From contig NZ_FUYC01000006.1 in assembly GCF_900167125.1 (NCBI RefSeq), positions 62,001 through 126,000 of the forward strand: DNA of 64,000 nt. Direction: 5' to 3'. The notes beneath the pieces were generated by a model that worked only from the letters and a program-made list of their open reading frames with translations, searched no databases and was not told the origin of the DNA. The position numbers and the translations under genes are program-made. Source of the DNA: Paucidesulfovibrio gracilis DSM 16080 (GTDB lineage: Bacteria > Desulfobacterota > Desulfovibrionia > Desulfovibrionales > Desulfovibrionaceae). Every line of letters starts with the position of its first letter. The stretch's first letter is position 1. Below are positions 8,215 to 16,440 of the stretch, piece by piece.

Positions 8215-9260
8215 TGGCGACTCCCGGACTCCTTGCGGCTGTTGAGCAGGTGCTTGTAGATGCGCACGTAATTGTCGGCCATGACGGACGACGTGAAGCG
8301 TTGGTCGAACTCGGCCCTGCACCGGCTGCGGCTGAGCAGACCAAGGCAGCCCACCGCGTCCACGGCCGAATCCACGTCGTCCACGAGCCAGCCGCTCACG
8401 CCGTGGCGCAGCACCTCGGGAACCGAGCCTTGTGGAAACGCAATGACCGGCGTGCCGCAGGCCAGGGCTTCAATCATGACCAACCCGAATGGTTCGGGCC
8501 AGAGGATGGGGAAGAGCAACGCCGAGGCATTGCCGAGAAATTCGTTCTTTTGGGTCTCGTCGATTTCTCCCAGAAATTCCACCAAGGGGTGCCGGAACAG
8601 GGGCCGCAGCACCTCTTCATAGTAGTCCCGCTCAAAATCGTTGATTTTCGCCGCGATCTTCAAGGGGGTTTTGGAACGAATGGCGATATCCACGGCTTCC
8701 TCAATGCCTTTTTCCGGGCTGAGACGTCCCAGGAAGGCCAGATATCTGCCGGGACCGGGGTGGAATTGCAGCAGGTCGCGGGGCAGACCGTGGTAGACGT
8801 TGCCCACCCAGTTCATCTGCGGCAGGGGCCGCCGCTGGGAAAGCGAAATGGAGGACACGGGCAGGTCCGTGTATTCGCTGGCAAAGGGGAGAAAATCAGG
8901 CAGATCCAGCCGCCAATGAAAGGTGGTCAGTCCGTTGAGGTCGAAACGGCGCAGCAACGGGAAATGGATGTAGTCCATGTGGAAGTGGACGATATCGAAT
9001 TCCCTGGAATCCTGCATGACGCGTTCGAGCATGAGCACGTGATGCACCAGGGTATTCTGGCATTGCGGGTCCAGGCGCAGCGCTTCATCGCAGCAGGGCC
9101 GCAGTTCCGCGCTGGTGTGCGAATCTCCACTGGCGTACAGAGCCACATCGTACCCTTTACGCACGAGTTCCTCGGTCAGAAAATGTACCACGCGCTCGGT
9201 CCCGCCATAGAGTTTGGGCGGCACGCTCTCATGGAGCGGCGCGACCTGAGCGATTTTCAT
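8157..9260 (-). CDS. Glycosyltransferase family 4
   Basis: 367 residues of GT-B fold. The start MKIAQVAPL...PPKLYGGTERVV is the typical N-terminal Rossmann half with its Gly-rich donor loop. The C-terminal donor-binding half contains LGRLSPEKGIEEAV (~190-205) and the E-x7-E motif EPFGLVMIEALACGTPVIA. The start has GAGGGG upstream. It lies directly before and overlaps a debranching enzyme, so it may act in alpha-glucan metabolism, but the acceptor cannot be read from sequence. Confidence 0.88.
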   Translation of the reverse strand: MKIAQVAPLHESVPPKLYGGTERVVHFLTEELVRKGYDVALYASGDSHTSAELRPCCDEALRLDPQCQNTLVHHVLMLERVMQDSREFDIVHFHMDYIHFPLLRRFDLNGLTTFHWRLDLPDFLPFASEYTDLPVSSISLSQRRPLPQMNWVGNVYHGLPRDLLQFHPGPGRYLAFLGRLSPEKGIEEAVDIAIRSKTPLKIAAKINDFERDYYEEVLRPLFRHPLVEFLGEIDETQKNEFLGNASALLFPILWPEPFGLVMIEALACGTPVIAFPQGSVPEVLRHGVSGWLVDDVDSAVDAVGCLGLLSRSRCRAEFDQRFTSSVMADNYVRIYKHLLNSRKESGSRQWKKSSRLPVNTTFSPRPH

Positions 9261-9378
9261 AACAATCCCCCTCGGTTGTGAAAGAGCCGTGTTTTCTCCA
9301 CAGACCATGCGTCCGTGGAGAAAAGGGACCAACGGCGACCGTTTGGCGGATCGCGCCCGCCAATGGCGGCTACTTTAT

Positions 9379-9406
9379 ATAATATACAAAATCAGGAAAA
9401 AAACAA
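9379..9406 (-). promoter_or_regulatory. Candidate sigma70 promoter of the glycosyltransferase-debranching operon
   Basis: On the minus strand TTGTTT (9401-9406) and TATTAT (9379-9384) are separated by 16 bases, about 120 bp upstream of the glycosyltransferase ATG in a locally AT-rich stretch. Confidence 0.4.
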
Positions 9407-9510
9407 CCAAGTGAGAACAGATCGGGCGTGCTGGCAAGGCGTGGGCAATGGAACGCCTGCCCATGCCGTGCGTCGCAAGGGAGAAAGAACGGGCAAAGCA
9501 GGGGCATGGA

Positions 9511-9548
9511 TTCAAACAACAAGGACCGCCGAAACTCTCCGGCGGTCC
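9511..9548 (-). terminator. Terminator of the phosphate-transport operon
   Basis: GGACCGCCG pairs with CGGCGGTCC (9523-9531 and 9540-9548). On the minus strand TTGTTGTTTG follows. It lies 36 bp past the stop of the DUF47 gene. Confidence 0.75.
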
Positions 9549-9584
9549 CTGTGTTGATTCGGCGGCCGATGGCCGGGAACGTGG

Positions 9585-10259
9585 TCAGCGGGCGATCATG
9601 GCCCGGAGCACGTCCACGCAGCTGGAGCAGTTGTGGGACATCTCGTTGAGGCAGTCCACAAAGTGGATCAGCTGGTAGATGTCCTTGAAGTTCATGTCGG
9701 AGTTATAGATCTTCCGGGTCAGCTCATTGGCCAGATCCCGCACGCGGGAACGGCTGTCAAAGACCCGGCGATAGGTGTCCTTGGTGCCTTCGCGGTCGAT
9801 GGAGCGGCCCTCCACCAAGGCGATGGTGGCCTTGAGCGCGGGGCCGAGCAGGGTGGCGGAGCGGTCCACGCCGTCCAGCAGGCCGATGAAGTCCCCTTTG
9901 TAATCGGGCGGGATGGTCACCGGCCGCATGGCCAGCCATTGCAGCGCGTCTTCGGCCGAGTCCAGGATGTTGTCCTGCTTGTTGGTGTAGTTCAGGAAGG
10001 TGACCTTTTCCACAGCCATGAAAAGCTGCCGGGGCAGGTGGTTGCGGATGCGGCGCTTGATGGCGTCGGCCTCGCGCTCCACCTCGGCGATGGCGTCGGC
10101 CAATTCCGCCATTTCGCGGCAGGTGCCGCCCGTGACGTAGCATTCCATGGAGTCGTTGATGATGTTGATGCACTCACTGATCTTGTCATAGTGCTCCACA
10201 AGCCCGCTCATGGGGGACTTGCGGGAAAGCAGTCCGAAAAGGGGTAAACGCAGGGACAT
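9585..10259 (-). CDS. PhoU-like DUF47 (TIGR00153) phosphate-transport accessory protein
   Basis: 224 residues, all-helical, with the DUF47 family pattern of E/D-rich metal-binding helices (EVEREADAIKRRIRNHL and NYTNKQDNILDSAEDAL). Members are paired with Pit transporters and thought to modulate them, as PhoU does for Pst. Here it follows the pit gene by 31 bp and has AAGGAG before its ATG. The operon ends with a terminator just downstream. Confidence 0.92.
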   Translation of the reverse strand: MSLRLPLFGLLSRKSPMSGLVEHYDKISECINIINDSMECYVTGGTCREMAELADAIAEVEREADAIKRRIRNHLPRQLFMAVEKVTFLNYTNKQDNILDSAEDALQWLAMRPVTIPPDYKGDFIGLLDGVDRSATLLGPALKATIALVEGRSIDREGTKDTYRRVFDSRSRVRDLANELTRKIYNSDMNFKDIYQLIHFVDCLNEMSHNCSSCVDVLRAMIAR

Positions 10260-10290
10260 ATGGTTCTCCTTCGTAAAAAAAGGTTACAGG

Positions 10291-11526
10291 CTACAGGAAG
10301 AGCCAGCGCATGACCACGAACAGTGCGATGCTGGTAAAGGCCGCGATGGGTACGGTGAGCACCCAGTAGAGCACAATGCGGCCGAGCACCCGGAAGTCCA
10401 CGGCGGAAAAGCCCCGCGCCAGGCCGACGCCCACAACCCCGCCCACGGCTGCGTGGGTGGTGGAAACGGGCAGTCCCATGTTGGAGGCCACCAGCACGGT
10501 ACTGGCCGCGCCGAAGTCCACGGAAAAACCGCGGGTGTTGGTCAGCGTGGTGATTTTTTCACCCACGGTGCCCATGACGCGGTGGCCCAGCACGGTGATG
10601 CCCAGAGCAATGCCCAGCCCGCCAAGGATGAGGATGCTGATGGGGACGTCTGCCTTGGGCAGGAGCACGTGCTGCTTGGCGATGAGGTAGATGGCGGCCA
10701 CCGGACCGATGGCGTTGGCCACGTCGTTGGCGCCCTGTGAGAGGGCCACGTAACAGGAGGTTCCCACCTGCATTTTGCGGAACACGCCTTCCACGGCTTC
10801 CGCGCCTGCCTCGGCATCGATGACCATGTGGCGGAGCAGGGCGCGGACCACCAGCCAGACCGAGACCGAGAGCGCCAGGGTCATGAGCAGGGAGAGGCTC
10901 CAATGCAGTCCAAGCCCTTTGCCCACGGGGGTTTTGTAGAGGAAGGAAAAGATCACCAATGCGGCAGTGAGTGCCACCCAGCGTGGTGCCCAGCGGCGGG
11001 CCTGCTCAATGAAGTGTTTTTTGTAAAGGATGTGTTTTCGGATGTGGGAGAAGATGAAGTAGGAGATGCCTGCGGCGAAAAAGGGCGAGATGATCCAGGA
11101 CATGACGATGCCGCCCATTTTGAGCCAATTGACCACCCCTGGTCCGCCCGCCACGATGCCGAAGCCCATGATGGCCCCCACAATGGAGTGGGTGGAGCTG
11201 ACCGGGAGCGAGGTGAGCGTTGATATGAGCACCCATATGGCCGCGGCCATGAGCGCGGCGAACATGCCCACCATCATGAGTTTTGGATCACCTATTTCCG
11301 CGGAGTTGATAATGCCTTTGCTCACCGTGGCCGTCACGTGGGATCCGAGCACCACGGCGCCCAGAAAGTTGAGCGTCCCGGCGATGAAGACGGCCTGACG
11401 CACGGTGATGGCCCGGGCGCCCACGGCCGAGGCCATGCTGTTGGCTACATCGTTGGCCCCAAGGTTGAAGGCCATGAGAAAACCCGCTCCAATGGCCATG
11501 TAAAAGAACAGATCGTAGAGGTCCAT
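10291..11526 (-). CDS. PiT-family inorganic phosphate transporter
   Basis: 411 residues with 10 or more hydrophobic segments. The two inverted PiT signatures are visible: FNLGANDVANSMASAVGAR near residue 20 and LSQGANDVANAIGPVAA near 280. It should import phosphate with H+ or Na+. The ATG at 11526 is the natural start, although its AGGAG lies about 15 bases upstream. It is preceded by a PhoR-like kinase (56 bp gap) and followed by DUF47, so the three form a phosphate-response unit. Confidence 0.92.
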   Translation of the reverse strand: MDLYDLFFYMAIGAGFLMAFNLGANDVANSMASAVGARAITVRQAVFIAGTLNFLGAVVLGSHVTATVSKGIINSAEIGDPKLMMVGMFAALMAAAIWVLISTLTSLPVSSTHSIVGAIMGFGIVAGGPGVVNWLKMGGIVMSWIISPFFAAGISYFIFSHIRKHILYKKHFIEQARRWAPRWVALTAALVIFSFLYKTPVGKGLGLHWSLSLLMTLALSVSVWLVVRALLRHMVIDAEAGAEAVEGVFRKMQVGTSCYVALSQGANDVANAIGPVAAIYLIAKQHVLLPKADVPISILILGGLGIALGITVLGHRVMGTVGEKITTLTNTRGFSVDFGAASTVLVASNMGLPVSTTHAAVGGVVGVGLARGFSAVDFRVLGRIVLYWVLTVPIAAFTSIALFVVMRWLFL

Positions 11527-11582
11527 GATTGTTGGATTCAGCTCCTGGTCCGCCTCGACGTGGCCGCGGCCGGACCGGTTTG

Positions 11583-13379
11583 TCAAGCGTGCGGTAAGGT
11601 AAAGACGAATCGGGCACCCTTTCCGTCTTCAGGGCGCTCCGCGTGGATGCGGCCCCCATAATTTTCCACGATTTGGCGGCAGATGGCCAATCCCAGGCCT
11701 GCGCCGCCCCGGTCGTCAATGGCGTTTGGATCGCCACGAAAAAAGCGTTCAAAGACCTTGTCTTCCAGGCCGGCAGGAATGCCGGGACCGTGGTCGCGCA
11801 CGGCAAAGGACCACCCTTCGGGAAGGGATCGGGCCGAGACCTCGATATCCGCGCCGGAATGGCCGTAGTTCACGGCGTTGGCGAGCAGATTGTGGAAGAC
11901 GTGCAGCAGTCCCTCGGATTCGGCATGCACCATCATGTCGTCTTCGGGCAGCAGGACGGACAGGCGCATGCCGGCGCTATCGGCTCGCGGTTCCATGTCC
12001 GTGATGGCTGCGCTTAGAATTTCTCGGGCGCTGACCTTGGTGTTGCGGCTTGAGGTGGCGGCGCGGTCTGAGCGGGCCAGTTTGAGCATGCTGGCGAGCA
12101 CGCCGTCCATGTGGTCGGCGTTGCGCTGGATGATGCCCAGAAAGCGTGCCGTTGCCTCGGGGTCCGAGGGCGGAGCATCCATGAGTGTTTCTGCGTAGCC
12201 CTTGATGCTGGTGAGCGGCGTGCGCAGTTGGTGCGAGGCATTGGCAACGAATTCCCGCAGGGCGTGTTCATGCTCCACTTCCGCGGTCACATCCCGGAAG
12301 ACCAGGATCAGTTTGCGTCCGCCCCGGTGTCCGGTAAAGGAAAGAATGGTCACGGCCAAGTGGCGAGTATCATTCAGCAAAATGCGCAGCCGTTCTCCCG
12401 GGGTGTCCGTGTCGTCGGTGGCGCCGTGTTCCTGATGGAGCATGCGCTCCACAGCGTCCTGCACTTCCAGGGGCAGGCCGGCTTCCAGGGGCGTTTTGGC
12501 CAGGGCTTTGGCCACCTCGGGCAGGAGCCGCTCCAGGGCGCGGTTGAACGAGTCGATGCGTCCGCGCTGATCCAGCACGAGTACGCCCTCGCCCATGCCC
12601 TGGAACATGGCGCGCAGACGTCCGCCCTGCTCCTCGATGGTGTCCACATGCCTGCCGATGCGGCGGGCCATGGCGTTGATGGCTTCGGCCAAAGGCTGGA
12701 ATTCACGGCCGGGAACCTCGCGGATGCGCTGGGAAAAATCACCGTTCCCAATGTCCCTGGCCATTTCGGAAAAGGCGTGGACCGACCGACCCACGTTGCG
12801 TGTCCCCATGAGCAGGAGAATGCCGCTGGCAGCCAGTGCCAACGACATGGTCCACAAGGCGTGGTCAAAGACGCTGGCGAGCTGGCCGCGAAGTTCGGAA
12901 AAGGGAACGGCCAGACGCAGAACGCCCCTGGGCAGTCCGCTCACAGGGGGTAATTCCGTGGCGGCGTAGAGCATTTCCCGGTCCAGGGTGTCGCTGTACC
13001 GGCGGCTGGAGGCTATGGAGCTGGGCGTGGCCTTCCGGATTTCCGGACGCATGGAGTGGTCTTCCAGGGCGTCCAGCTCCTCGTAGGACACCATGGAATC
13101 GGCGAGCACCTGGCCGTCGGCAACAAAGGTCAGACGCAGGCCCATGCGGTGGCCCAGCTGCGTGCTCCAGTCATGGAATGATTTGGTATCGGGAAACGGC
13201 GCATGTTGCACCAGCAGCCATTTCACGGTTTCCAGTTCCCTGGCGGCGCGTTCTTCGGCCTCCAGCACGATGCTGTCGCGTGTCTGAAAGGTGGTGACCA
13301 GGAACAGGGCCAGCAGGGACGCTGCAAGAACCGCCCAAGCCCAGAGCAACATCCGGGTAAAGACCGAGCGAGGTTTCAA
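11583..13379 (-). CDS. PhoR-like membrane sensor histidine kinase
   Basis: 598 residues from a TTG start chosen because AAGGAG lies six bases upstream. Transmembrane helix 1 is at ~9-30, followed by a ~150-residue periplasmic sensor, a second helix near 195, HAMP, and a PAS domain (GEGVLVLDQRGRIDSFN). The HisKA domain has its phospho-His in ANASHQLRTPLTSIKGYAE, and HATPase_c has a DHGPGIP box and GGAGLGLAI. The layout is that of PhoR-type kinases. The adjacent pit and DUF47 genes and the upstream Pho-box-like repeats support phosphate-limitation sensing. No phoB lies next to it in the window, so its partner is elsewhere. Confidence 0.85.
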   Translation of the reverse strand: MKPRSVFTRMLLWAWAVLAASLLALFLVTTFQTRDSIVLEAEERAARELETVKWLLVQHAPFPDTKSFHDWSTQLGHRMGLRLTFVADGQVLADSMVSYEELDALEDHSMRPEIRKATPSSIASSRRYSDTLDREMLYAATELPPVSGLPRGVLRLAVPFSELRGQLASVFDHALWTMSLALAASGILLLMGTRNVGRSVHAFSEMARDIGNGDFSQRIREVPGREFQPLAEAINAMARRIGRHVDTIEEQGGRLRAMFQGMGEGVLVLDQRGRIDSFNRALERLLPEVAKALAKTPLEAGLPLEVQDAVERMLHQEHGATDDTDTPGERLRILLNDTRHLAVTILSFTGHRGGRKLILVFRDVTAEVEHEHALREFVANASHQLRTPLTSIKGYAETLMDAPPSDPEATARFLGIIQRNADHMDGVLASMLKLARSDRAATSSRNTKVSAREILSAAITDMEPRADSAGMRLSVLLPEDDMMVHAESEGLLHVFHNLLANAVNYGHSGADIEVSARSLPEGWSFAVRDHGPGIPAGLEDKVFERFFRGDPNAIDDRGGAGLGLAICRQIVENYGGRIHAERPEDGKGARFVFTLPHA

Positions 13380-13523
13380 AGGGGACTCCTTGATGGGGTC
13401 GTCTTCGACAGAATAAGCCCGATTTGGGTTGTTCGTGGCGCCTTGGGGCGCGGGACCATGGGCCGCGACGCAATACGTCGCACGCAGGGTGAAGACACCC
13501 ACGCGTGCTCCGCTGATACGGGA

Positions 13524-13542
13524 CTTTCCCGTTCGGGGAAAG
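13524..13542. repeat. 7-bp inverted repeat beside the Pho-box element
   Basis: CTTTCCC-GTTCG-GGGAAAG, ending three bases before the TGTAAC repeats. No T-run follows, so it is a possible protein site rather than a terminator. Confidence 0.35.
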
Positions 13543-13544
13543 CC

Positions 13545-13572
13545 TGTAACATCATTGTAACCGAATTGTAAC
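13545..13572 (+). promoter_or_regulatory. Pho-box-like element: three TGTAAC repeats at 11-bp spacing
   Basis: TGTAAC occurs at 13545, 13556 and 13567, an exact 11-bp period. Each copy is preceded by C or T, as in the PhoB consensus half-site (YTGTMAY plus a 4-base spacer). It lies 166-193 bp upstream of the phoR-like start. The repeat direction is opposite to the downstream genes, and I see no well-placed -10 box on either strand. Binding by PhoB is inferred. Confidence 0.6.
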
Positions 13573-13655
13573 ACCGGCCATGGCCGACGCAAGAAGAAAA
13601 AATTGGTCAGCTATTGCGGCACGCTAGCCGAGCCAAAAAGCAGGCTTGATCGCAC

Positions 13656-14081
13656 TCAGTGCAGCAGCACTTTTTGCACGATGTTCCAGCCGGTCCAGGC
13701 CTGGTAGCCTGCGGTGGCCAGAAGCAGCACATTGACCAGGGCGTGCAGCAGCGGCAATGCGCGGCGTTTGGCCTTTTGGCGGTCCATGATCAATCCCGTT
13801 ACCAGACCGATCCCCATGAGCGCGAGCATGACGAATCCGCCCATGGTGTGTGCGCCTTTGAGAAAAAAAGCGGGCCAGTGGATGCGGACCATGGCGGCCC
13901 CGCCGAGAAAGGACAGGGTCCAGGCGGCATAGACGACTTTGCCGAGCAGGACGTGCCGCTTCCAGGGAAAGACCCCGCGACCGCCGAGATGGTTGACGCG
14001 AAAACGTACCCAGCCGAGCGCAAGGACGTACAGGGCGAGCAGCAGAACCAGGGCCGAGAAGATGGGATGGAACCAAAGCAT
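13656..14081 (-). CDS. DUF4079-like four-helix membrane protein
   Basis: 141 residues with four hydrophobic helices (about 5-25, 45-65, 78-97, 112-132) and conserved-looking His residues at helix ends (HPIFSA, KRHVLLGK, KGAHTMGG, LLHALV). The pattern resembles DUF4079 and small b-type-heme membrane proteins. AAGGA precedes the ATG. It follows a P460-type heme protein gene by 95 bp, so the pair may form a membrane redox unit. No enzymatic role is assigned. Confidence 0.7.
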   Translation of the reverse strand: MLWFHPIFSALVLLLALYVLALGWVRFRVNHLGGRGVFPWKRHVLLGKVVYAAWTLSFLGGAAMVRIHWPAFFLKGAHTMGGFVMLALMGIGLVTGLIMDRQKAKRRALPLLHALVNVLLLATAGYQAWTGWNIVQKVLLH

Positions 14082-14176
14082 GGATGTTCCTTTTGCCAGA
14101 GATTAGACACAAGCGCGCCGGGTTCCGGCGGGTTGCGGGCCGTTCGGGGCGGGAAGCGGCGCACGGCCGCTCCCGG

Positions 14177-14662
14177 TTAAAAAACGTGCAGGAAAATGTA
14201 GTCGTTGTCCGAAACCACGCTGTGGCAGGAAACGCAGGTTCCGGGCTTGCCGGAAGCCTGGACTTCGCCTTCCGGGGAATACTTGATCCAGTACCAGTCT
14301 CCATAATCCGGATTAAAGTCCTTGACCTTGAACATGACGGTCAGTGCCTGGAGGGTCTGGCCGGCGTCGTAATTTTCCTTGACCACCATGGAACCGTAAG
14401 GCACAGGCGCGGCCTCTGCGGACACCGCCTGGGGGCTGACATAGACCCGGTGCAGCACCCCGTGCGGGGAATTGCCGGGCTGCATGCCCTCATGGTCGGG
14501 CCAGCCGTCCCATTCGGTGTAGGGTTTTGTCTCCGTGATGTGCGACCAGATCTGCACCGGATCCGGACCTTGTCCGGCCGAGGCCGCCGCCGCGAGGATG
14601 CCCGCTGCAAAGAGCAGGATCGCGGACATGACCAATGCCTGTTTTCTGGTTTGACTGCGCAT
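14177..14662 (-). CDS. Cytochrome P460-type periplasmic heme c protein
   Basis: 161 residues with a signal peptide (about 1-30, ending near ASA-GQG) and one heme c site, CVSCH, near the C-terminus. The body (HRVYVSPQAV..., GSMVVKENYD, WYWIKYSPEG) matches the cytochrome P460 / c'-beta-like fold. Relatives handle hydroxylamine or NO or act as electron carriers. Start ATG 14662 is preceded by AAGGAG. Which P460 activity is retained cannot be told, because the cross-linking lysine cannot be assigned by eye. Confidence 0.75.
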   Translation of the reverse strand: MRSQTRKQALVMSAILLFAAGILAAAASAGQGPDPVQIWSHITETKPYTEWDGWPDHEGMQPGNSPHGVLHRVYVSPQAVSAEAAPVPYGSMVVKENYDAGQTLQALTVMFKVKDFNPDYGDWYWIKYSPEGEVQASGKPGTCVSCHSVVSDNDYIFLHVF

Positions 14663-14914
14663 GTTGACTCCTTGGTTTTTTAGCGAACACAAGCGGCAAT
14701 GGCGCGATTATCACCAGAGTGCCACGGGAGCGGCAGAGTGGCAAGGTCTTGGAATGATACTCTTGCTGTCTCATGTTATATTTTTTCATGAGATGGCGGC
14801 GGGATGGACGTATTTCTTTGGAATAAACCAGGTATTTCGGCGCATTGGCGATGTGTCGGCCTGGCCGGGCCGCACAATGGCAAGTCGTTGAAACAACGAG
14901 GGAAGGATACGAAG
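14663..14914. other. Upstream region of the P460 gene
   Basis: About 250 bp with no credible gene. It holds a 7-bp-arm inverted repeat (14769-14793), listed separately, and AT-rich sequence suited to a promoter for the minus-strand P460 gene. Confidence 0.5.
14769..14793. promoter_or_regulatory. Operator-like inverted repeat TCTCATG-N11-CATGAGA
   Basis: Perfect 7-bp arms at 14769-14775 and 14787-14793 with an AT-rich spacer (TTATATTTTTT), about 110-130 bp upstream of the P460 start. It is symmetrical and AT-centred like a dimeric regulator site. It does not match the FNR half-site TTGAT. Confidence 0.4.
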
Positions 14915-14954
14915 CATCCCGGAAAAACCGAGGCAAAGCGGTCCTTCCGGGATG
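14915..14954 (-). terminator. Hairpin after the 67-residue gene
   Basis: CATCCCGGAA pairs with TTCCGGGATG (14915-14924 and 14945-14954) around a 20-nt loop. The following minus-strand tract (CTTCGTATCC) is only weakly U-rich, so termination is uncertain. Confidence 0.45.
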
Positions 14955-14982
14955 TTCGGGCGAATGAGGTGTTGTGGTGCGT

Positions 14983-15186
14983 CTACATGCCGCGCATGCA
15001 GTCGTACATTTCCTCGGAGACTTCCACGCGCACGATGCCGTTTTCTTCCACCACGCGCACGTTGCGTTCCGGGATCAGCGCCATGTCGTCAGCCACTTCC
15101 TCCCAGCGTCCCTGAAGATTTTCCTTGGTCAACCCGTTGGGTTCCATTTCATGCAGCGGAAAACTTTCCGCAACGACCCAGCTCAT
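14983..15186 (-). CDS. Unknown small protein, 67 residues
   Basis: Acidic soluble protein with the stretch NVRVVEENGIVRVEVSEEMYDCM and no signal or membrane segment. I recognise no family. A good ribosome site (AAAGGAG, 7-nt spacing), codon use like its neighbours and a downstream hairpin argue it is real. It lies 106 bp after alr on the same strand and could belong to that operon. Confidence 0.7.
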   Translation of the reverse strand: MSWVVAESFPLHEMEPNGLTKENLQGRWEEVADDMALIPERNVRVVEENGIVRVEVSEEMYDCMRGM

Positions 15187-15292
15187 ACGGAGTCTCCTTT
15201 GTCCTTGACCGCGTTCCGTACCCGGCCCAAAAGGGCGGCCCGGAGCGGATGGTTGTTTATGATGGCGTGCCGCTCGGGGCGGCGACGGTCAC

Positions 15293-16435
15293 TTACCGAT
15301 ATTCTTTGGGGTTCAGTCCGAGCAGACAGAAGACCTCGTACGTGATGGTTCCCCACCAGTCCGCCAGCTCTTCCGGGGTGATTTTTCCCGGTCCGCGTCC
15401 ACCCAAAAGATGCACTTGGTCACCCACCTGGACGCCATGGCCGGACTCGGCCAGATCCGTGACGTCCACTGCCGTGAGCTGCATGCAGACCCGGCCCGCT
15501 ATGGGTACCCGCGTACCATTCAGGCACATGGACCCGCGGTTGGATAAGCCCCGGGAATAGGCATCCGCATACCCCGTGGCCACAATGGCCACCACGCAGT
15601 CTCGGGGCGCCTTCCAGGTGCAGCCGTAGCTCACGCTGCGTCCCTTGGCCAGGGGGTGCACCTCCACCACAGGGGCTGTGACCTCCATGGCCGGGCGCAG
15701 TTCCGCGCCCAGGGATTCGTGCTCGGTTCCGGCAAAGGGGTTGCAGCCGTACAGCCCGATACCGGCCCGCCTGCCCTGGTGATGCAGGGTTCCGTGGGCC
15801 AGGATCCCGGCGGTATTGGCCAGGTTGCCTTCCACGTCCAGCCCGCCGTGGCGCAGCGCGTCCAACACGGCTTGAAAAATGTCGCCTTGCTCCCGGGCAA
15901 AGGCCCAGTTGTCCGGCTCGTCCGCCGTGGCCAGGTGTGAGCTGGCCATGACCGGTTTCAGCCCGGGCGCGTCCGTGAGCACCGAAAGCAGCCGGGGTAC
16001 GTCCTCCAGGTGGAATCCCAGCCGGGCCATGCCTGTGTCGAACTTGAGGCTGATTTCCAGAGGGCTTTCCGGTGTGGCGTTTTGGGCCGCGGTTTCCTTG
16101 AGCCGGACCAGCTGCTCCCAATTGCCCACAAAGGGGATGATCCGTTGGGGTGCCAGGGCCGCGTAATCATCCGAATCCACGGGACCAAGCAGGGAGAGAA
16201 TGCGTCCGGTGCAGCCGCTTTCGCGCAGGTGCACGGCCTCGCCCACGGTGCCCACGGCAAAGGTGTCGGCTCCTTCCTCGGCCAGGGCGCGGGCCACGGG
16301 AATCAATCCGTGTCCGTAGGCATCGGCCTTGACCACGGCAAAGGTGTTGCCCGAGCCGGTGCTGAGTTGCCGGTAATTGTGGCGGATGGCATTCAGATCT
16401 ACCTGGACGCGAAGCTTGTTGTACGGGATGGCCAT
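15293..16435 (-). CDS. alr: Alanine racemase
   Basis: 380 residues. PLP-dependent enzyme making D-alanine for peptidoglycan. Lys36 in AVVKADAYGHG is the PLP lysine. Tyr270 in SVSYGCTW is the second catalytic base, and RVCMQLTAVDV carries the usual cofactor/substrate segment. The ATG at 16435 lies five bases after the mutL stop and has GGAAG eight bases upstream. Last clear member of the lptD-mutL-alr run. Confidence 0.95.
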   Translation of the reverse strand: MAIPYNKLRVQVDLNAIRHNYRQLSTGSGNTFAVVKADAYGHGLIPVARALAEEGADTFAVGTVGEAVHLRESGCTGRILSLLGPVDSDDYAALAPQRIIPFVGNWEQLVRLKETAAQNATPESPLEISLKFDTGMARLGFHLEDVPRLLSVLTDAPGLKPVMASSHLATADEPDNWAFAREQGDIFQAVLDALRHGGLDVEGNLANTAGILAHGTLHHQGRRAGIGLYGCNPFAGTEHESLGAELRPAMEVTAPVVEVHPLAKGRSVSYGCTWKAPRDCVVAIVATGYADAYSRGLSNRGSMCLNGTRVPIAGRVCMQLTAVDVTDLAESGHGVQVGDQVHLLGGRGPGKITPEELADWWGTITYEVFCLLGLNPKEYR

Positions 16436-16440
16436 GGGGA

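Noticed and set aside
9633-10247. 204-codon plus-strand frame
   Set aside because: Antisense to the DUF47 gene, which has a clear family pattern and ribosome site.
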